Shown: positions 61,701 through 63,270, counted from the first letter of the stretch. The stretch is 64,000 nucleotides of DNA from Siphonodentalium dalli (GCA_032622095.1 CP136062.1:231276578-231340577), one strand, 5' to 3'. Notes: generated from the letters alone by a model not told the origin. A program made the numbers and translations.

Positions 61701-62417
61701 GATATATACGTTTTAATCCATTTAGTATAGAAAGTGTTGAGTTTATTATCTGAACATTTCCCGCCAATCAATACAAACTAATCTGTTTTTTCTGTCCGTC
61801 GTCTGCTTTGCATCCTGAACACCCCTCCAATATATACTTTTATAAATGATGGGAGAGTCTATTTAGTATAGAATGGTTAACCCTTTACCCAACAGAACGG
61901 CCCTGTGCCAATGCATTCTCTTATATATGCGAGTCGACCATAGGTCGCCTCACATATATAAGAGAATGCATTGGCTAAACACATTAAAAATTATAAAAAT
62001 AAAAATGGTAAAAAGTGTTAAAAAAAGATTTTTTTTAGGCCAATGCATTCTCTTATATATGCGAGGCGACCTATGGTCGACTCGCATATATAAGAGAATG
62101 CATTGGCACAGGGCATAACTGTAACCATCACAATGTGGTCAATGAGCCAATGATATCCATATTTGTATGGTTTTATTGAGACAGACCCAAGATAATTTAG
62201 GCTGTTGCAGCTTTATTTGGCCGTTTTTGGCTGTTTTTGGCCGGTTTGTTGGGTAAAGGGTTAATACCTTTGCATGCTGGAATCCATAAAGTGTTTTCTT
62301 CTTGAACAATTGTGTGTTCATCACGATGCTGGCCGTTCTTTTGAAGGCGACTTGTGACGACTCACTGGAAGACGCTGTGCTTGGAGTACCTGAGGTCCAC
62401 TTCCTACCTCCAAAAAC
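13467..62417 (-). CDS. PLCE1: Phospholipase C-epsilon gene, C-terminal two thirds, 22 exons (gene overview)
   Basis: Hydrolyses PIP2 to IP3 and diacylglycerol downstream of Ras/Rap/Rho GTPases and heterotrimeric G proteins. Twenty-two exons with GT/AG borders join into 1172 codons without a stop, and all intron phases agree. Order: EF-hand-like region (e1-e4), X domain (e5-e8), acidic linker (e9-e10), Y domain (e11-e15), C2 (e15-e18), RA1 (e19-e20), RA2 (e21-e22). Catalytic residues are intact: His and Asn in SHNTYL, Glu and Asp in VELDCWDG, His in YHGHT, Glu in SIENHC, KNKK, SSLNE and RTYP. Two C-terminal RA domains are diagnostic of the epsilon class; beta, gamma and delta lack them. The promoter, CDC25 domain and N-terminus lie beyond 64000. 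Identification is by recall of the family, not by search. Confidence 0.93.
13875..13990. mobile_element. Family G fragments
   Basis: Two direct copies of AAATTCACCCTCTGGGGACC followed by TCATTCTGCAAATGACA. Right arms only. Confidence 0.6.
14093..14264. mobile_element. Tc1/mariner-like MITE, family T1, internally deleted
   Basis: Ends and TA flanks as in the other copies, but the centre is deleted. It is nested inside the hAT-like element 14001-15014, so it arrived later. Confidence 0.78.
14500..14690. repeat. Three tandem ~61-bp units inside a hAT-like element
   Basis: Unit AATGCGATTTCGTGCATGCT, then ATTAAAATGGAAGTATTTAT. Few differences. Confidence 0.8.
15068..15608. mobile_element. Interspersed repeat with inverted ends, family Q
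   Basis: AGCTTGGGATATCGGTTAGG at the left and its inverse (AACCGATATCCCAAGTTG) at the right. A related copy starts at 28627 (AGCTTGGGATATTGGTTGGG) and contains the family G insertion. No coding capacity seen. Confidence 0.6.
15690..15770. repeat. Short tandem repeat, 23-bp unit
   Basis: CTTTTGGGTCATAGATCATA repeated three to four times, next to the P3 filled site. Confidence 0.8.
15781..15897. mobile_element. Short piggyBac-like MITE, family P3, with a natural empty site
   Basis: 117 bp between two TTAA copies, inside the sequence CACTC..GATTAGC. The paralogous stretch at 15031-15050 has CACTCTTAAGATTAGC with a single TTAA and no insert. That pair directly shows the TTAA duplication. Confidence 0.85.
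15926..16144. mobile_element. Tc1/mariner-like palindromic MITE, family T1, near e21
   Basis: CAGTAATGTCCTAAATAATA start and an inverse end at about 16144 with mutations. The palindromic centre is GCTCTCACCAAGAGC. It lies about 80 bp after the e21 donor, inside a diverged copy of that donor's flank. Confidence 0.75.
16222..16365 (-). CDS. PLCE1: PLCE1 exon e21 (RA2 domain, first half)
   Basis: 48 codons, phase 0 at both ends: [20 protein letters not shown], then [20 protein letters not shown] and TAQDIITQ. It matches the 'VHDVSPEQPxTxxKAP..STAQDVI' wording of PLC-epsilon RA2, the domain that binds GTP-loaded Ras and Rap. The acceptor is TTTTTGTAG and the donor CTCAA|GTAAGT. Diverged donor-flank copies occur near 15630, 15917 and 15066. 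Confidence 0.95.
16370..19220. other. Intron e20-e21, mostly unrecognised
   Basis: No array at the e21 acceptor. A hydrophobic 98-residue open frame at 18406-18702 (+) has no domain I recognise. Family R covers 18710-18970. Confidence 0.5.
18710..18970. repeat. Interspersed repeat, family R, inverted
   Basis: CAATCCGATCAGACGCTCCT start and ACCCACCCATCAAAGCTCAG inside. It lies in the e20-e21 intron. Confidence 0.5.
19228..19330. mobile_element. hAT end fragment
   Basis: TAGGGCCCTGCGAATTGG, the same end as the 43688-45006 element. The other end was not found nearby. Confidence 0.5.
19335..19610. repeat. Tandem repeat, ~57-bp unit, five copies
   Basis: Unit GATGCCAGTTGAGTTTGACT, then ATAATATGTTCAGATGACGA. 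It lies in the e20-e21 intron. Confidence 0.85.
20287..21056 (-). repeat. Donor-side array of exon e20, nine extra donor copies
   Basis: Copies of the exon end plus donor end at 20957, 20855, 20755, 20703, 20650, 20597, 20495, 20389 and 20287 (the exon itself at 21057). Full units are 100-106 bp and carry [18 protein letters not shown]-coding sequence followed by TGAT|GTAAGT. Short ~52-bp units are truncated. The 102-bp units preserve frame but the 100-bp ones do not. At least one copy (20650) has lost the GT. Confidence 0.92.
21057..21251 (-). CDS. PLCE1: PLCE1 exon e20 (RA1 domain, second half)
   Basis: 65 codons, phase 0 at both ends: [20 protein letters not shown], then [20 protein letters not shown] and KLVLRKLSD, the second half of a Ras-association domain. 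Only this copy joins the two halves. Nine acceptor-side copies lie upstream (21252-22115) and nine donor-side copies downstream (20287-21056). The acceptor is TTCGACAG and the donor TGAT|GTAAGT. Which copy is used in mRNA cannot be known from DNA; this choice gives a complete RA fold and correct phase. Confidence 0.9.
21252..22115 (-). repeat. Acceptor-side array of exon e20
   Basis: Eight further ~90-bp copies of TTATTTTACTT(T)CGACAG|GCTCTG plus the first 60 exon bases, then five or six short ~21-27-bp copies (CTTCGACAGGCTCTG), giving roughly 14 acceptor sites. Some units are open through the intron part. Confidence 0.9.
22640..22880. repeat. Interspersed repeat, family R
   Basis: GAGCTTTGATGGGTGTGTTC inside, ending GAGCGTCTGATCAGATTGAG. 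It contains a C homopolymer of about 14. Confidence 0.5.
23195..23505. repeat. Tandem repeat, ~47-bp unit, seven copies
   Basis: Unit CTTGGCTGTCAGAGTAAAGT, then CTGTTTCAATTCTCAACACT. It lies in the e19-e20 intron and is not at a splice site. Confidence 0.88.
23672..23779 (-). repeat. Donor-flank array of exon e19, three copies
   Basis: On the minus strand GTTCGTATGTAAATGAGT is followed by AATGTATCAAGCCACA, repeated with small changes directly after the e19 donor. Confidence 0.8.
23780..23911 (-). CDS. PLCE1: PLCE1 exon e19 (RA1 domain, first half)
   Basis: 44 codons, phase 0 at both ends: [20 protein letters not shown], then [20 protein letters not shown] and IIAQ. This is the beta-beta-alpha start of a ubiquitin-fold Ras-association domain. 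The acceptor is CATCCACAG and the donor GCACAG|GTTCGT. The intron side of the donor is repeated three times (23672-23779). Confidence 0.92.
23930..25450. other. Intron e18-e19, unrecognised sequence
   Basis: AT-rich, with a short direct repeat near 24310-24385 (CATGGCCATACATTTAATAA). No gene or clear element. Confidence 0.5.
25475..25830. repeat. Eight tandem 45-bp units from the family G palindrome arm
   Basis: Unit core GAATGAGGTCCCCAGAGGG, then TGAATTTAATGACGCTATCC and CACACA. Almost no divergence. Because 45 is a multiple of three, long open frames occur on both strands; they are not considered genes. Confidence 0.9.
25938..26140 (-). CDS. PLCE1: PLCE1 exon e18 (end of C2 and link to RA1)
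   Basis: 203 bp, phase 1 to phase 0. [20 protein letters not shown] ends C2 ('GYRHLQLRNLHNE' in relatives), followed by a charged linker, [16 protein letters not shown], ending in [20 protein letters not shown]. The acceptor is TTGATTATAG and the donor GAG|GTACAG. No splice-site array was seen at this exon. Confidence 0.94.
26408..26512. mobile_element. Tc1/mariner-like MITE, family T1, half element
   Basis: Left half only: TACAGTAATGCCCTAAATAA through CATTCATCGGAAAGCTC. The right arm is missing. It directly abuts the e17 donor copies. Confidence 0.7.
26520..26618 (-). repeat. Donor-side array of exon e17
   Basis: After CCGACCCG|GTATGTAGCAC, the unit recurs as CTGACCCA|GTATGTAGCAC about 56 bp further on, then as CTGACTCAGAATG. 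Two to three copies. Confidence 0.8.
26619..26721 (-). CDS. PLCE1: PLCE1 exon e17 (C2 domain)
   Basis: 103 bp, phase 0 to phase 1: [15 protein letters not shown], then [18 protein letters not shown]. The 'DLxFLRFxV' and 'AQRIIPL' segments are the last strands of the PLC C2 domain. The acceptor is CTAACCTAG and the donor CCCG|GTATGT. Partial copies of the exon end with donor-like sites follow downstream. Confidence 0.95.
27387..27830. mobile_element. Palindromic MITE, family G, long form
   Basis: Two palindromes (GAATGAGGTCCCCAGAGGG and inverse) joined by the long-form segment with GTTTCTTTATTATCAAAT and ATTCACCATTTGGGAACTTC. It lies in the e16-e17 intron. Confidence 0.68.
28103..28354. mobile_element. 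piggyBac-like MITE, family P3
   Basis: TTAA flanks (28103-28106, 28351-28354), ends TTTCATGATGGGAGCTATG and CCAGTCATGGAAGGG, and two decayed hairpins. It begins shortly after the last donor copy of e16. Confidence 0.72.
28374..28440 (-). repeat. Donor-side array of exon e16
   Basis: TTCACCTTCCAG|GTAAGATTTA repeats every 22 bp; three extra donors identical to the real one. 22 is not a multiple of three. Confidence 0.93.
28441..28596 (-). CDS. PLCE1: PLCE1 exon e16 (C2 domain)
   Basis: 52 codons, phase 0 at both ends: [20 protein letters not shown], then [20 protein letters not shown] and [13 protein letters not shown], the VEVE strand and NALNPIWN are C2 features that place the catalytic core at the membrane. 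The acceptor is TTCTTTTCAG and the donor TTCCAG|GTAAGA. Three extra identical donors follow at 22-bp spacing. Confidence 0.95.
28691..28942. mobile_element. Palindromic MITE, family G, with 10-bp target duplication
   Basis: Ends AAGCCTTGAAATAGTGTGTC and inverse, containing two palindromes of the GAATGAGGTCCCCAGAGGG type. The flanks are GACAGAGTCC and GACCGAGTCC (9 of 10). Removing the element restores the sequence of a related copy near 15130. Long arms and this duplication length suggest Mutator-like. Confidence 0.72.
29380..29610 (-). repeat. Distant donor-like array of exon e15
   Basis: On the minus strand, TTTACGATCCATGTAAGT-like segments recur four to five times, separated by G/C-rich stretches. 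They match the e15 exon end (TTTACAATCCAT|GTAAGT) but start about 480 bp downstream of it. Confidence 0.75.
30096..30259 (-). CDS. PLCE1: PLCE1 exon e15 (end of Y domain, start of C2)
   Basis: 164 bp, phase 1 to phase 0: [20 protein letters not shown], then [20 protein letters not shown], ending in the first C2 strand (HAVTFTIH). This closely follows PLC-epsilon. The acceptor is TATAATTTTAG and the donor CCAT|GTAAGT. Acceptor-containing copies extend upstream to about 31330, and donor-like copies appear downstream at 29380-29610. Confidence 0.95.
30260..31330 (-). repeat. Acceptor-side array of exon e15, about 14 copies
   Basis: Units hold TTTGTATAATTTTAG|ACGT plus the exon start (GGCTATGGCGCTGAACAC). 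Unit lengths are about 57-60 bp or 96 bp; the 96-bp form carries more exon and preserves frame. The distal copies are decayed. Confidence 0.9.
31680..31937 (-). repeat. Donor-side copies of exon e14
   Basis: Two further copies, about 120 bp apart, of AACCCCGTCATTTTCTGGGC through ACCAGATGGAAG|GTGAGA. The coding part is well conserved; the first residues before it differ. Confidence 0.85.
31938..32050 (-). CDS. PLCE1: PLCE1 exon e14 (Y domain, RTYP motif)
   Basis: 113 bp as drawn, ending in phase 1. [19 protein letters not shown], then [16 protein letters not shown], is nearly the family consensus; Arg and Tyr of RTYP are substrate contacts. The 5' edge is uncertain: I used CGGAGAG|ATACC to agree with the phase of e13, but an acceptor two bases further upstream is possible. 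The donor GAAG|GTGAGA is clear. Two further copies of the exon end with its donor follow downstream. Confidence 0.88.
32217..32580. mobile_element. piggyBac-like MITE, family P2, right-truncated copy
   Basis: Starts TTAA CCCTTTGAGTGCCAGG and follows the complete copy through the hairpin and the AAGGTTTTATCCAG region. The matching right end was not found. Confidence 0.65.
32885..33030. repeat. Tandem repeat, ~24-bp unit, about six copies
   Basis: Unit ACAGACTCGTCTGAACACTA. It lies in the e13-e14 intron. Confidence 0.88.
33153..33260. mobile_element. hAT end fragment
   Basis: TAGGGCCCTGCGAATAGA followed by GATTCGATTTGATTC sub-terminal repeats. No opposite end seen. Confidence 0.5.
33456..33810. 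mobile_element. Palindromic MITE, family G, long form, beside e13
   Basis: The same organisation as 27387-27830. It ends TAGGCACACTAAGTTCAGGC about 25 bp from the e13 donor. Confidence 0.66.
33833..33986 (-). CDS. PLCE1: PLCE1 exon e13 (Y domain)
   Basis: 154 bp, phase 1 to phase 2: [18 protein letters not shown], then [27 protein letters not shown] is the family's 'ISSLNEN' motif, whose Ser binds inositol phosphate in PLC structures. The acceptor ATATTACAG is clear. The donor (ATTCT|GTACTT) is weaker and was chosen because it restores the phase for e14, so the last few residues ([10 protein letters not shown]) are less sure. A palindromic MITE starts about 25 bp downstream. Confidence 0.82.
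34227..34627. mobile_element. piggyBac-like MITE, family P1, copy c
   Basis: Inverted relative to copies a and b. TTAA CCCTTTACCCAACAGAA at one end and GTTGGGTAAAGG TTTAA (slightly mutated) at the other. Two hairpins of the shared type. It lies in the e12-e13 intron. Confidence 0.82.
34866..34980. mobile_element. Short palindromic element with ~10-bp target duplication
   Basis: Ends TGTTGGGATATAAGATTTT and the inverse AAAATCTTATATCCCAACA; the arms extend about 50 bp. The flanks are CAACTCGTTG and TAACTCATTG (8 of 10 match). Long arms and a 9-10 bp duplication suggest a Mutator-like MITE. Confidence 0.55.
36310..36432 (-). CDS. PLCE1: PLCE1 exon e12 (Y-domain insert)
   Basis: 123 bp, phase 1 at both ends: [20 protein letters not shown], then a Ser/Thr-rich tail, [16 protein letters not shown]. 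Relatives have a similar basic, serine-rich insert after the first Y strand. The acceptor is TTCTTGATAG and the donor ACAG|GTATGT. A partial copy of the exon start with an acceptor-like site lies just upstream at 36469-36508. Confidence 0.8.
36433..36540 (-). repeat. Acceptor-side partial copy of exon e12
   Basis: GTAGCATATCTCATATGGAC and GATCTAGCCATGTGGAAAC repeat the e12 start with a small insertion. An acceptor-like CTGTAG precedes it. Confidence 0.7.
36590..36760. mobile_element. Palindromic MITE, family G
   Basis: AAGCTTGAGTTTACCGTGCC start, then a near-perfect palindrome around AGCATCACCAAATTCACCC. The right flank runs into the e11 donor array. Confidence 0.64.
36745..37409 (-). repeat. 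Donor-side array of exon e11, about twelve copies
   Basis: Units of about 54-56 bp hold the exon end (TACACACAGGCCATTAAATT) and TAGAA|GTAAGTTTGAGA. The first interval is 56 bp, so frame is lost. Divergence rises away from the exon. Confidence 0.9.
37410..37600 (-). CDS. PLCE1: PLCE1 exon e11 (start of Y domain)
   Basis: 191 bp, phase 2 to phase 1. A Ser/Lys-rich stretch ([12 protein letters not shown], then [14 protein letters not shown]) leads into [16 protein letters not shown], the first strand of the Y domain ('LSDLVIYCQAVKF' in relatives). The acceptor is TTCCCTGCAG and the donor AGAA|GTAAGT. The last part of the exon with its donor is repeated about a dozen times in the intron (36745-37409). 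Confidence 0.93.
37610..39290. other. Intron e10-e11, unrecognised sequence
   Basis: AT-rich. GGCATATATAGATGGGGTTT occurs twice (38048 and 38426) and TCATTATAATGGTGTACTAA is a short tandem near 38505. No coding signal. Confidence 0.5.
39296..39405 (-). repeat. Donor-side array of exon e10
   Basis: GATCAG|GTAAATATAATCAA repeats every 22 bp, five donors in all including the real one. Confidence 0.92.
39406..39493 (-). CDS. PLCE1: PLCE1 exon e10 (X-Y linker)
   Basis: 88 bp, phase 1 to phase 2: [19 protein letters not shown], then KNKDDSFEI. It is a hydrophilic linker with no conserved motif, supported by frame, phases and splice sites (acceptor ATTACTTGCAG, donor ATCAG|GTAAAT). The donor stands at the head of a five-copy 22-bp array of the same donor. 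Confidence 0.82.
39700..40095. mobile_element. Palindromic MITE, family G, long form
   Basis: ACCTGAGTTTAGTGTGCCTG start, central palindrome, then the long-form segment in inverse orientation and a partial second palindrome. Confidence 0.66.
40211..41352. repeat. Homogeneous 52-bp tandem array, 22 copies
   Basis: Unit AAAAGAATATCTGCATCAGA, then TTAATCCACTCAGTTTCTCA and AAATTATTGCT. Copies differ almost only by an A/T change (AAAAAG or AAAATG). No open frame. It lies in the e9-e10 intron. Confidence 0.95.
41640..41947 (-). repeat. Donor-side array of exon e9
   Basis: TTTCTCCCCGAAT|GTAGGTTTA repeats with spacers of about 60 bp (GCCTCGATCCAGTGTCTTA). The first copy is 62 bp from the real donor. 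About six copies. Confidence 0.85.
41948..42059 (-). CDS. PLCE1: PLCE1 exon e9 (acidic X-Y linker)
   Basis: 112 bp, phase 0 to phase 1. After [19 protein letters not shown] comes an acidic run, [18 protein letters not shown]. An acidic linker between X and Y is typical of PLCs, where it helps keep the active site closed at rest. The acceptor is ATTCTTCAG and the donor GAAT|GTAGGTG. A MITE end lies about 20 bp before the acceptor (42079-42554). The exon end with its donor is repeated downstream at 41640-41947. Confidence 0.9.
42079..42554. mobile_element. piggyBac-like MITE, family P2, complete copy
   Basis: TTAA flanks, with ends CCCTTTGAGTGCCAGG and its inverse CCTGGCACTGAAAGGG. It carries the same CCAATGCATTCTCTTATATA hairpin as family P1, although the ends differ. 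It stops about 20 bp before the e9 acceptor. Confidence 0.82.
42560..43295. other. Intron e8-e9, inverted-repeat sequence
   Basis: GGGCACTGTACACTAAATAC at 42597 and its inverse near 42880 bound about 300 bp with CATTTATAGGACCA / TGGTCTCATAAATG arms, probably another MITE. A similar end is at 16432. Confidence 0.5.
43300..43367. mobile_element. piggyBac-like MITE remnant, family P3, next to the e8 donor
   Basis: Half a hairpin (CGCATATATAAGAGAATTCA) and the P3 end (CACCAGCACAGCTCCTATCA) closing with TTAA at 43364-43367, nine bases into the intron after e8. Confidence 0.65.
43376..43528 (-). CDS. PLCE1: PLCE1 exon e8 (end of X domain)
   Basis: 51 codons, phase 0 at both ends. [20 protein letters not shown] is followed by [18 protein letters not shown], the end of the TIM-barrel half. 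Its Lys residues (LIKNKK) contact the substrate phosphates in characterised PLCs. The exon ends in a charged tail, [11 protein letters not shown]. The acceptor is TTTGTACAG and the donor AAG|GTGATTATTAACC. The TTAA of a piggyBac-like MITE remnant (about 43300-43367) begins nine bases into the intron. Confidence 0.96.
43688..45006. mobile_element. hAT-like non-autonomous element, 1319 bp
   Basis: TIRs TAGGGCCCTGCGAACC / inverse, with a perfect 8-bp target duplication AGTTAAAT (43680-43687 and 45007-45014). The sub-terminal regions are rich in GGTTCG/CGAACC. No transposase. It lies in the e7-e8 intron. Confidence 0.9.
45015..46310. other. Intron e7-e8, unrecognised sequence
   Basis: A short tandem of GTGAATTTAATCACTGATTT near 45410-45520. 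Nothing else recognised. Confidence 0.5.
46315..47411. mobile_element. hAT-like non-autonomous element, 1.1 kb
   Basis: TIRs TAGTGATGTTCCGATAAT and inverse GATTATCAGAACATCACTA. The flanks are CAAAAGTT and CAAAAAGTT, an 8-bp duplication with one inserted base. No transposase frame. Confidence 0.72.
47560..47905. repeat. G-rich tandem repeat, ~22-bp unit
   Basis: GGGTTACGGGACCATGCACG with many variants, about 15 copies. Open frames here are artefacts. Confidence 0.85.
48029..48145 (-). CDS. PLCE1: PLCE1 exon e7 (X domain core)
   Basis: 39 codons, phase 0 at both ends: [20 protein letters not shown], then [19 protein letters not shown]. Glu of SIENHC is the fourth calcium ligand in the family. 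The acceptor is TCGTTTTCAG and the donor ATA|GTGAGT. A G-rich tandem array and a hAT-like element lie in the long intron that follows. Confidence 0.96.
48802..48909 (-). CDS. PLCE1: PLCE1 exon e6 (X domain, second catalytic His)
   Basis: 36 codons, phase 0 at both ends. [16 protein letters not shown] carries the Glu and Asp calcium ligands, and [18 protein letters not shown] carries the second catalytic His. The [14 protein letters not shown] wording is shared by the epsilon and gamma classes; the RA domains downstream decide for epsilon. The acceptor is GTATTTCAG and the donor AAG|GTTAGC. Confidence 0.97.
49155..49372. repeat. Tandem repeat, 30-bp unit, seven copies
   Basis: GTATGGAATTCTTCCATGTA plus TGTATGTTTT. 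It is open in several frames because 30 is a multiple of three. It is not at an exon edge. Confidence 0.93.
49438..49845. mobile_element. piggyBac-like MITE pair, family P3, ending at the e5 donor
   Basis: A copy between TTAA at 49438 and 49647, followed directly by a second, truncated copy starting GTGACAGGAGCTAGCTGC and ending in the hairpin at about 49845. The truncated end is within about ten bases of the e5 splice donor. Confidence 0.68.
49856..49960 (-). CDS. PLCE1: PLCE1 exon e5 (X domain, first catalytic His)
   Basis: 35 codons, phase 0 at both ends: [20 protein letters not shown], then [15 protein letters not shown]. This is the start of the PLC X domain. His and Asn of SHNTYL are the first catalytic His and a calcium ligand in the family. 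The acceptor is GATTTACAG and the donor CAG|GTAGGTAC. A truncated hairpin MITE lies in the intron only a few bases after the donor (49655-49845). Confidence 0.96.
50885..51000 (-). repeat. Two e4 donor units left of the foldback element
   Basis: CCTCGAGG|GTAAGACC-type units in the same orientation as those beside e4, 4.4 kb away. They mark the far side of the array split by the foldback insertion. Confidence 0.85.
51001..55366. mobile_element. Foldback element, 4.37 kb, with 1.3-kb inverted arms
   Basis: The left arm (51001 to about 52330) and right arm (about 54045 to 55366) are inverted copies. The ends are TTAGTCTGGTCGATAAA and its inverse. The arms hold several AAGATGGCNGCC motifs. The core is a minisatellite. 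On both outer sides the same donor-containing 54-bp unit of exon e4 lies in direct orientation, so the element inserted into that array. No convincing protein. Target duplication not resolved. Confidence 0.82.
52335..54045. repeat. Minisatellite core of the foldback element
   Basis: Degenerate repeats of about 28-35 bp built on CCATACAGTCACTCCATGTA and TACATATACACC. Units vary, with many indels. Short open frames here are products of the repeat. Confidence 0.75.
55380..55675 (-). repeat. Donor-side array of exon e4
   Basis: Units of 54, 54, 54, 66 and 62 bp, each ending in CCCGAG|GTAAGACC or similar. The sequence between the first five donors is open in the exon frame (repeat peptide [18 protein letters not shown]). 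Confidence 0.92.
55676..55798 (-). CDS. PLCE1: PLCE1 exon e4 (last segment before X domain)
   Basis: 41 codons, phase 0 at both ends, starting [28 protein letters not shown] corresponds to the 'SFEGFARFLMDKEN' type motif that precedes the X domain in this class. The exon ends [10 protein letters not shown] before GTAAGACC. The last 33 bases plus the first 21 intron bases form a 54-bp unit repeated downstream. Four further donors at 55622, 55568, 55514 and 55448 stay in frame with this exon, so longer versions with 18-residue repeats are possible. The shortest form fits the family best because e5 follows directly. Confidence 0.9.
55877..56127. mobile_element. piggyBac-like MITE, family P3
   Basis: TTAA flanks (55877-55880, 56124-56127), with CCTTATCATGACGGGAGCTG and CAAGTCATGGAGGG ends and two hairpins. 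It lies about 80 bp upstream of the e4 acceptor. Confidence 0.75.
56270..56385. mobile_element. Family G remnant
   Basis: Decayed long-form sequence: TTCACCTTCTGGGAACTTAA, TCTGAGTCAAGGTCTCCCAT and ATGAGGCCATGCAG. Confidence 0.5.
57031..57326 (-). repeat. Donor-side array of exon e3 and decayed exon copy
   Basis: After the e3 donor, GTATGTTAAAAACAAATACAG repeats about ten times at 21-bp intervals. At about 57031-57117 lies a copy of the exon's 3' half (CTATTAAAGATTTCAAACAA) that would read [15 protein letters not shown] then stop. Confidence 0.85.
57327..57541 (-). CDS. PLCE1: PLCE1 exon e3 (EF-hand region)
   Basis: 215 bp, phase 1 to phase 0, encoding [14 protein letters not shown], then [14 protein letters not shown] and [18 protein letters not shown], ending LINLIQ. 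The AAASIV segment and the following EF-like helix match the family. The acceptor is TATATTACAG and the donor ATACAG|GTACGT. The donor is followed by an array of 21-bp units, each carrying another CAG|GT, and then by a decayed copy of the 3' half of this exon at about 57031-57117. Confidence 0.92.
57690..58340. repeat. Diverged ~180-bp tandem repeat with AAGATGGC motifs
   Basis: About four copies of AAATCCAAGATGGCTGCC, GAATGACCCCAAAATG and ATGTCAATGTTAACAGCCAT. It lies upstream of the e3 acceptor. Confidence 0.75.
58684..59083. mobile_element. piggyBac-like MITE, family P1, copy d
   Basis: Intact TTAA on both sides, with CCCTTTACCCAACA and TGTTGGGTAAAGGG ends and two internal hairpins. It is nearly identical to copies c and e and lies in the e2-e3 intron. 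Confidence 0.85.
59100..59319. mobile_element. Tc1/mariner-like palindromic MITE, family T1
   Basis: TA flanks, CAGTAATGCCTTAAATAATC and inverse end, palindromic centre GCTCTCACTGAGAG. It interrupts a duplicated flank of the e2 donor (TACATGTGCCTCACGTA / TAAATGGGTGTGG). Confidence 0.8.
59491..59914 (-). CDS. PLCE1: PLCE1 exon e2 (EF-hand-like region)
   Basis: 424 bp, enters in phase 0 and leaves in phase 1. It starts [10 protein letters not shown] after TTTTTTCCAG and ends DDCDM plus one base before GTAAGTATA. The middle is basic (RRRTTSF, RKRRK). The segment [13 protein letters not shown] followed by [10 protein letters not shown] matches the helical segment that precedes the EF hands in PLC-epsilon. 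It is the largest exon in the window. Immediately downstream in the intron, about 59320-59490, a partial copy of the donor flank is interrupted by a Tc1-like MITE. Confidence 0.88.
60590..61560. repeat. Tandem array of ten 96-bp hairpin units derived from MITE P3
   Basis: The segment TAGGTCAATGCATT starts at 60641, 60737, 60833, 60929, 61025, 61121, 61217, 61313, 61409 and 61505, an exact 96-bp period. Each unit is an inverted repeat (GCATTCTCTTATGTAT.. and ..ATATATAGGAGAATGC) plus the spacer GGCTCACAAGGTCAAGGTAA. Substitutions but no length changes separate the units. It lies in the e1-e2 intron. Confidence 0.92.
61877..62264. mobile_element. piggyBac-like MITE, family P1, copy e, at the e1 splice donor
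   Basis: Intact TTAA plus CCCTTTACCC ends. The TTAA at 62261-62264 occupies intron positions 4-7 of the e1 donor (AAG|GTATTAACCC), so the element provides most of the donor's downstream context. Confidence 0.85.
62268..62417 (-). CDS. PLCE1: PLCE1 exon e1 (upstream of X domain)
   Basis: 50 codons, phase 0 at both ends, beginning [10 protein letters not shown] and ending YGFQHAK. The acceptor is TTTATTTCCAG and the donor AAG|GTATTAAC. The region is Ser/Thr- and Lys-rich and falls in the linker before the EF-hand region. The donor is unusual: from intron position +4 it is formed by the TTAA end of a piggyBac-like MITE (61877-62264). No catalytic residue lies here. The call rests on frame continuity into e2 and clean splice sites, so it is slightly less certain than the domain exons. 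Confidence 0.8.
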
Positions 62418-62483
62418 CTGGAAATAAAATGAGATTGCTTCAATAAATAAAGGGATCGAACCACACTCATGTGCTAATGGCCA

Positions 62484-62650
62484 TTAACCCTTTAATGATA
62501 GGAGCTGCGCTGGTGCAGCATTAAAGACCTTGTGCCAGTGCATTCCCTTATATATGGAGCTTTACATATATAAGAGAATGCATATTAGCTTAGAATATCA
62601 AGGAAAATATAGTTAGGCCAATGCATTCTCTAATATATGCGAGGCTACTG
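62484..62650. mobile_element. piggyBac-like MITE, family P3, truncated
   Basis: Starts TTAACCCTTTAATGATAGG, with hairpin segments up to GCGAGGCTAC. The second end is missing. It lies just upstream of e1. Confidence 0.6.
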
Positions 62651-62659
62651 AAAATGCAA

Positions 62660-63165
62660 ATCAATTGAAAAATCATGCCAAAATGGCAGGTACGACCTTC
62701 CAGAAGCCCACTGACTATATGGAACTGAGCATGCAAATCAATGGAGAGTGCTTTAGGCCAAAGAAACAAATAGATGTGGTTTGGGTTTCCCTACCGACCC
62801 TATTTAAAAACCCCTACCTTAAAGTTTTTTTCATGGTTTTCAAGAAAATCTATTGAATTTTATCTCAGCATAAAGTATGGTGCAATATTAAAATTTATAC
62901 AAAAATAATCAAAAGTAGATTTATGTCAATCTTGGAGAGTTAAATACGCGCATGAAAAGTAATAATAATATGTCAAAATAATTTTTTTAAAATAAAATTT
63001 CAGACCCTATTTTTTTCGGCTTGTAACACAAACAAAACATTTAATATTCTTTGGCCTTAAAAAAATAAATAAGCATGGAACTGAACATGCAAATCAATTG
63101 TGATCCAAATAAATGAAGATATCTGTTAATTATTGAAACAGTTTACTTGGGCCTATACAATTGTT
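62660..63165. other. Intron upstream of e1, unrecognised sequence
   Basis: ATATGGAACTGAGCATGCAAATCAAT-like sequence occurs twice (62718 and 63077, diverged). No exon recognised. Confidence 0.45.
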
Positions 63166-63169
63166 CTAA

Positions 63170-63270
63170 CAAGCCTTGAAATAGTGTGTCTGACATTTGC
63201 AGAATGAGGTCCCATGAGGGCTAGCATCACCAAATTCACACTCTGGGGACCTCATTCTGCTTTAGAGGCT
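63170..63270. mobile_element. Family G, internally deleted
   Basis: CAAGCCTTGAAATAGTGTGT start, short arms, then CTCTGGGGACCTCATTCTGC. Confidence 0.6.
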
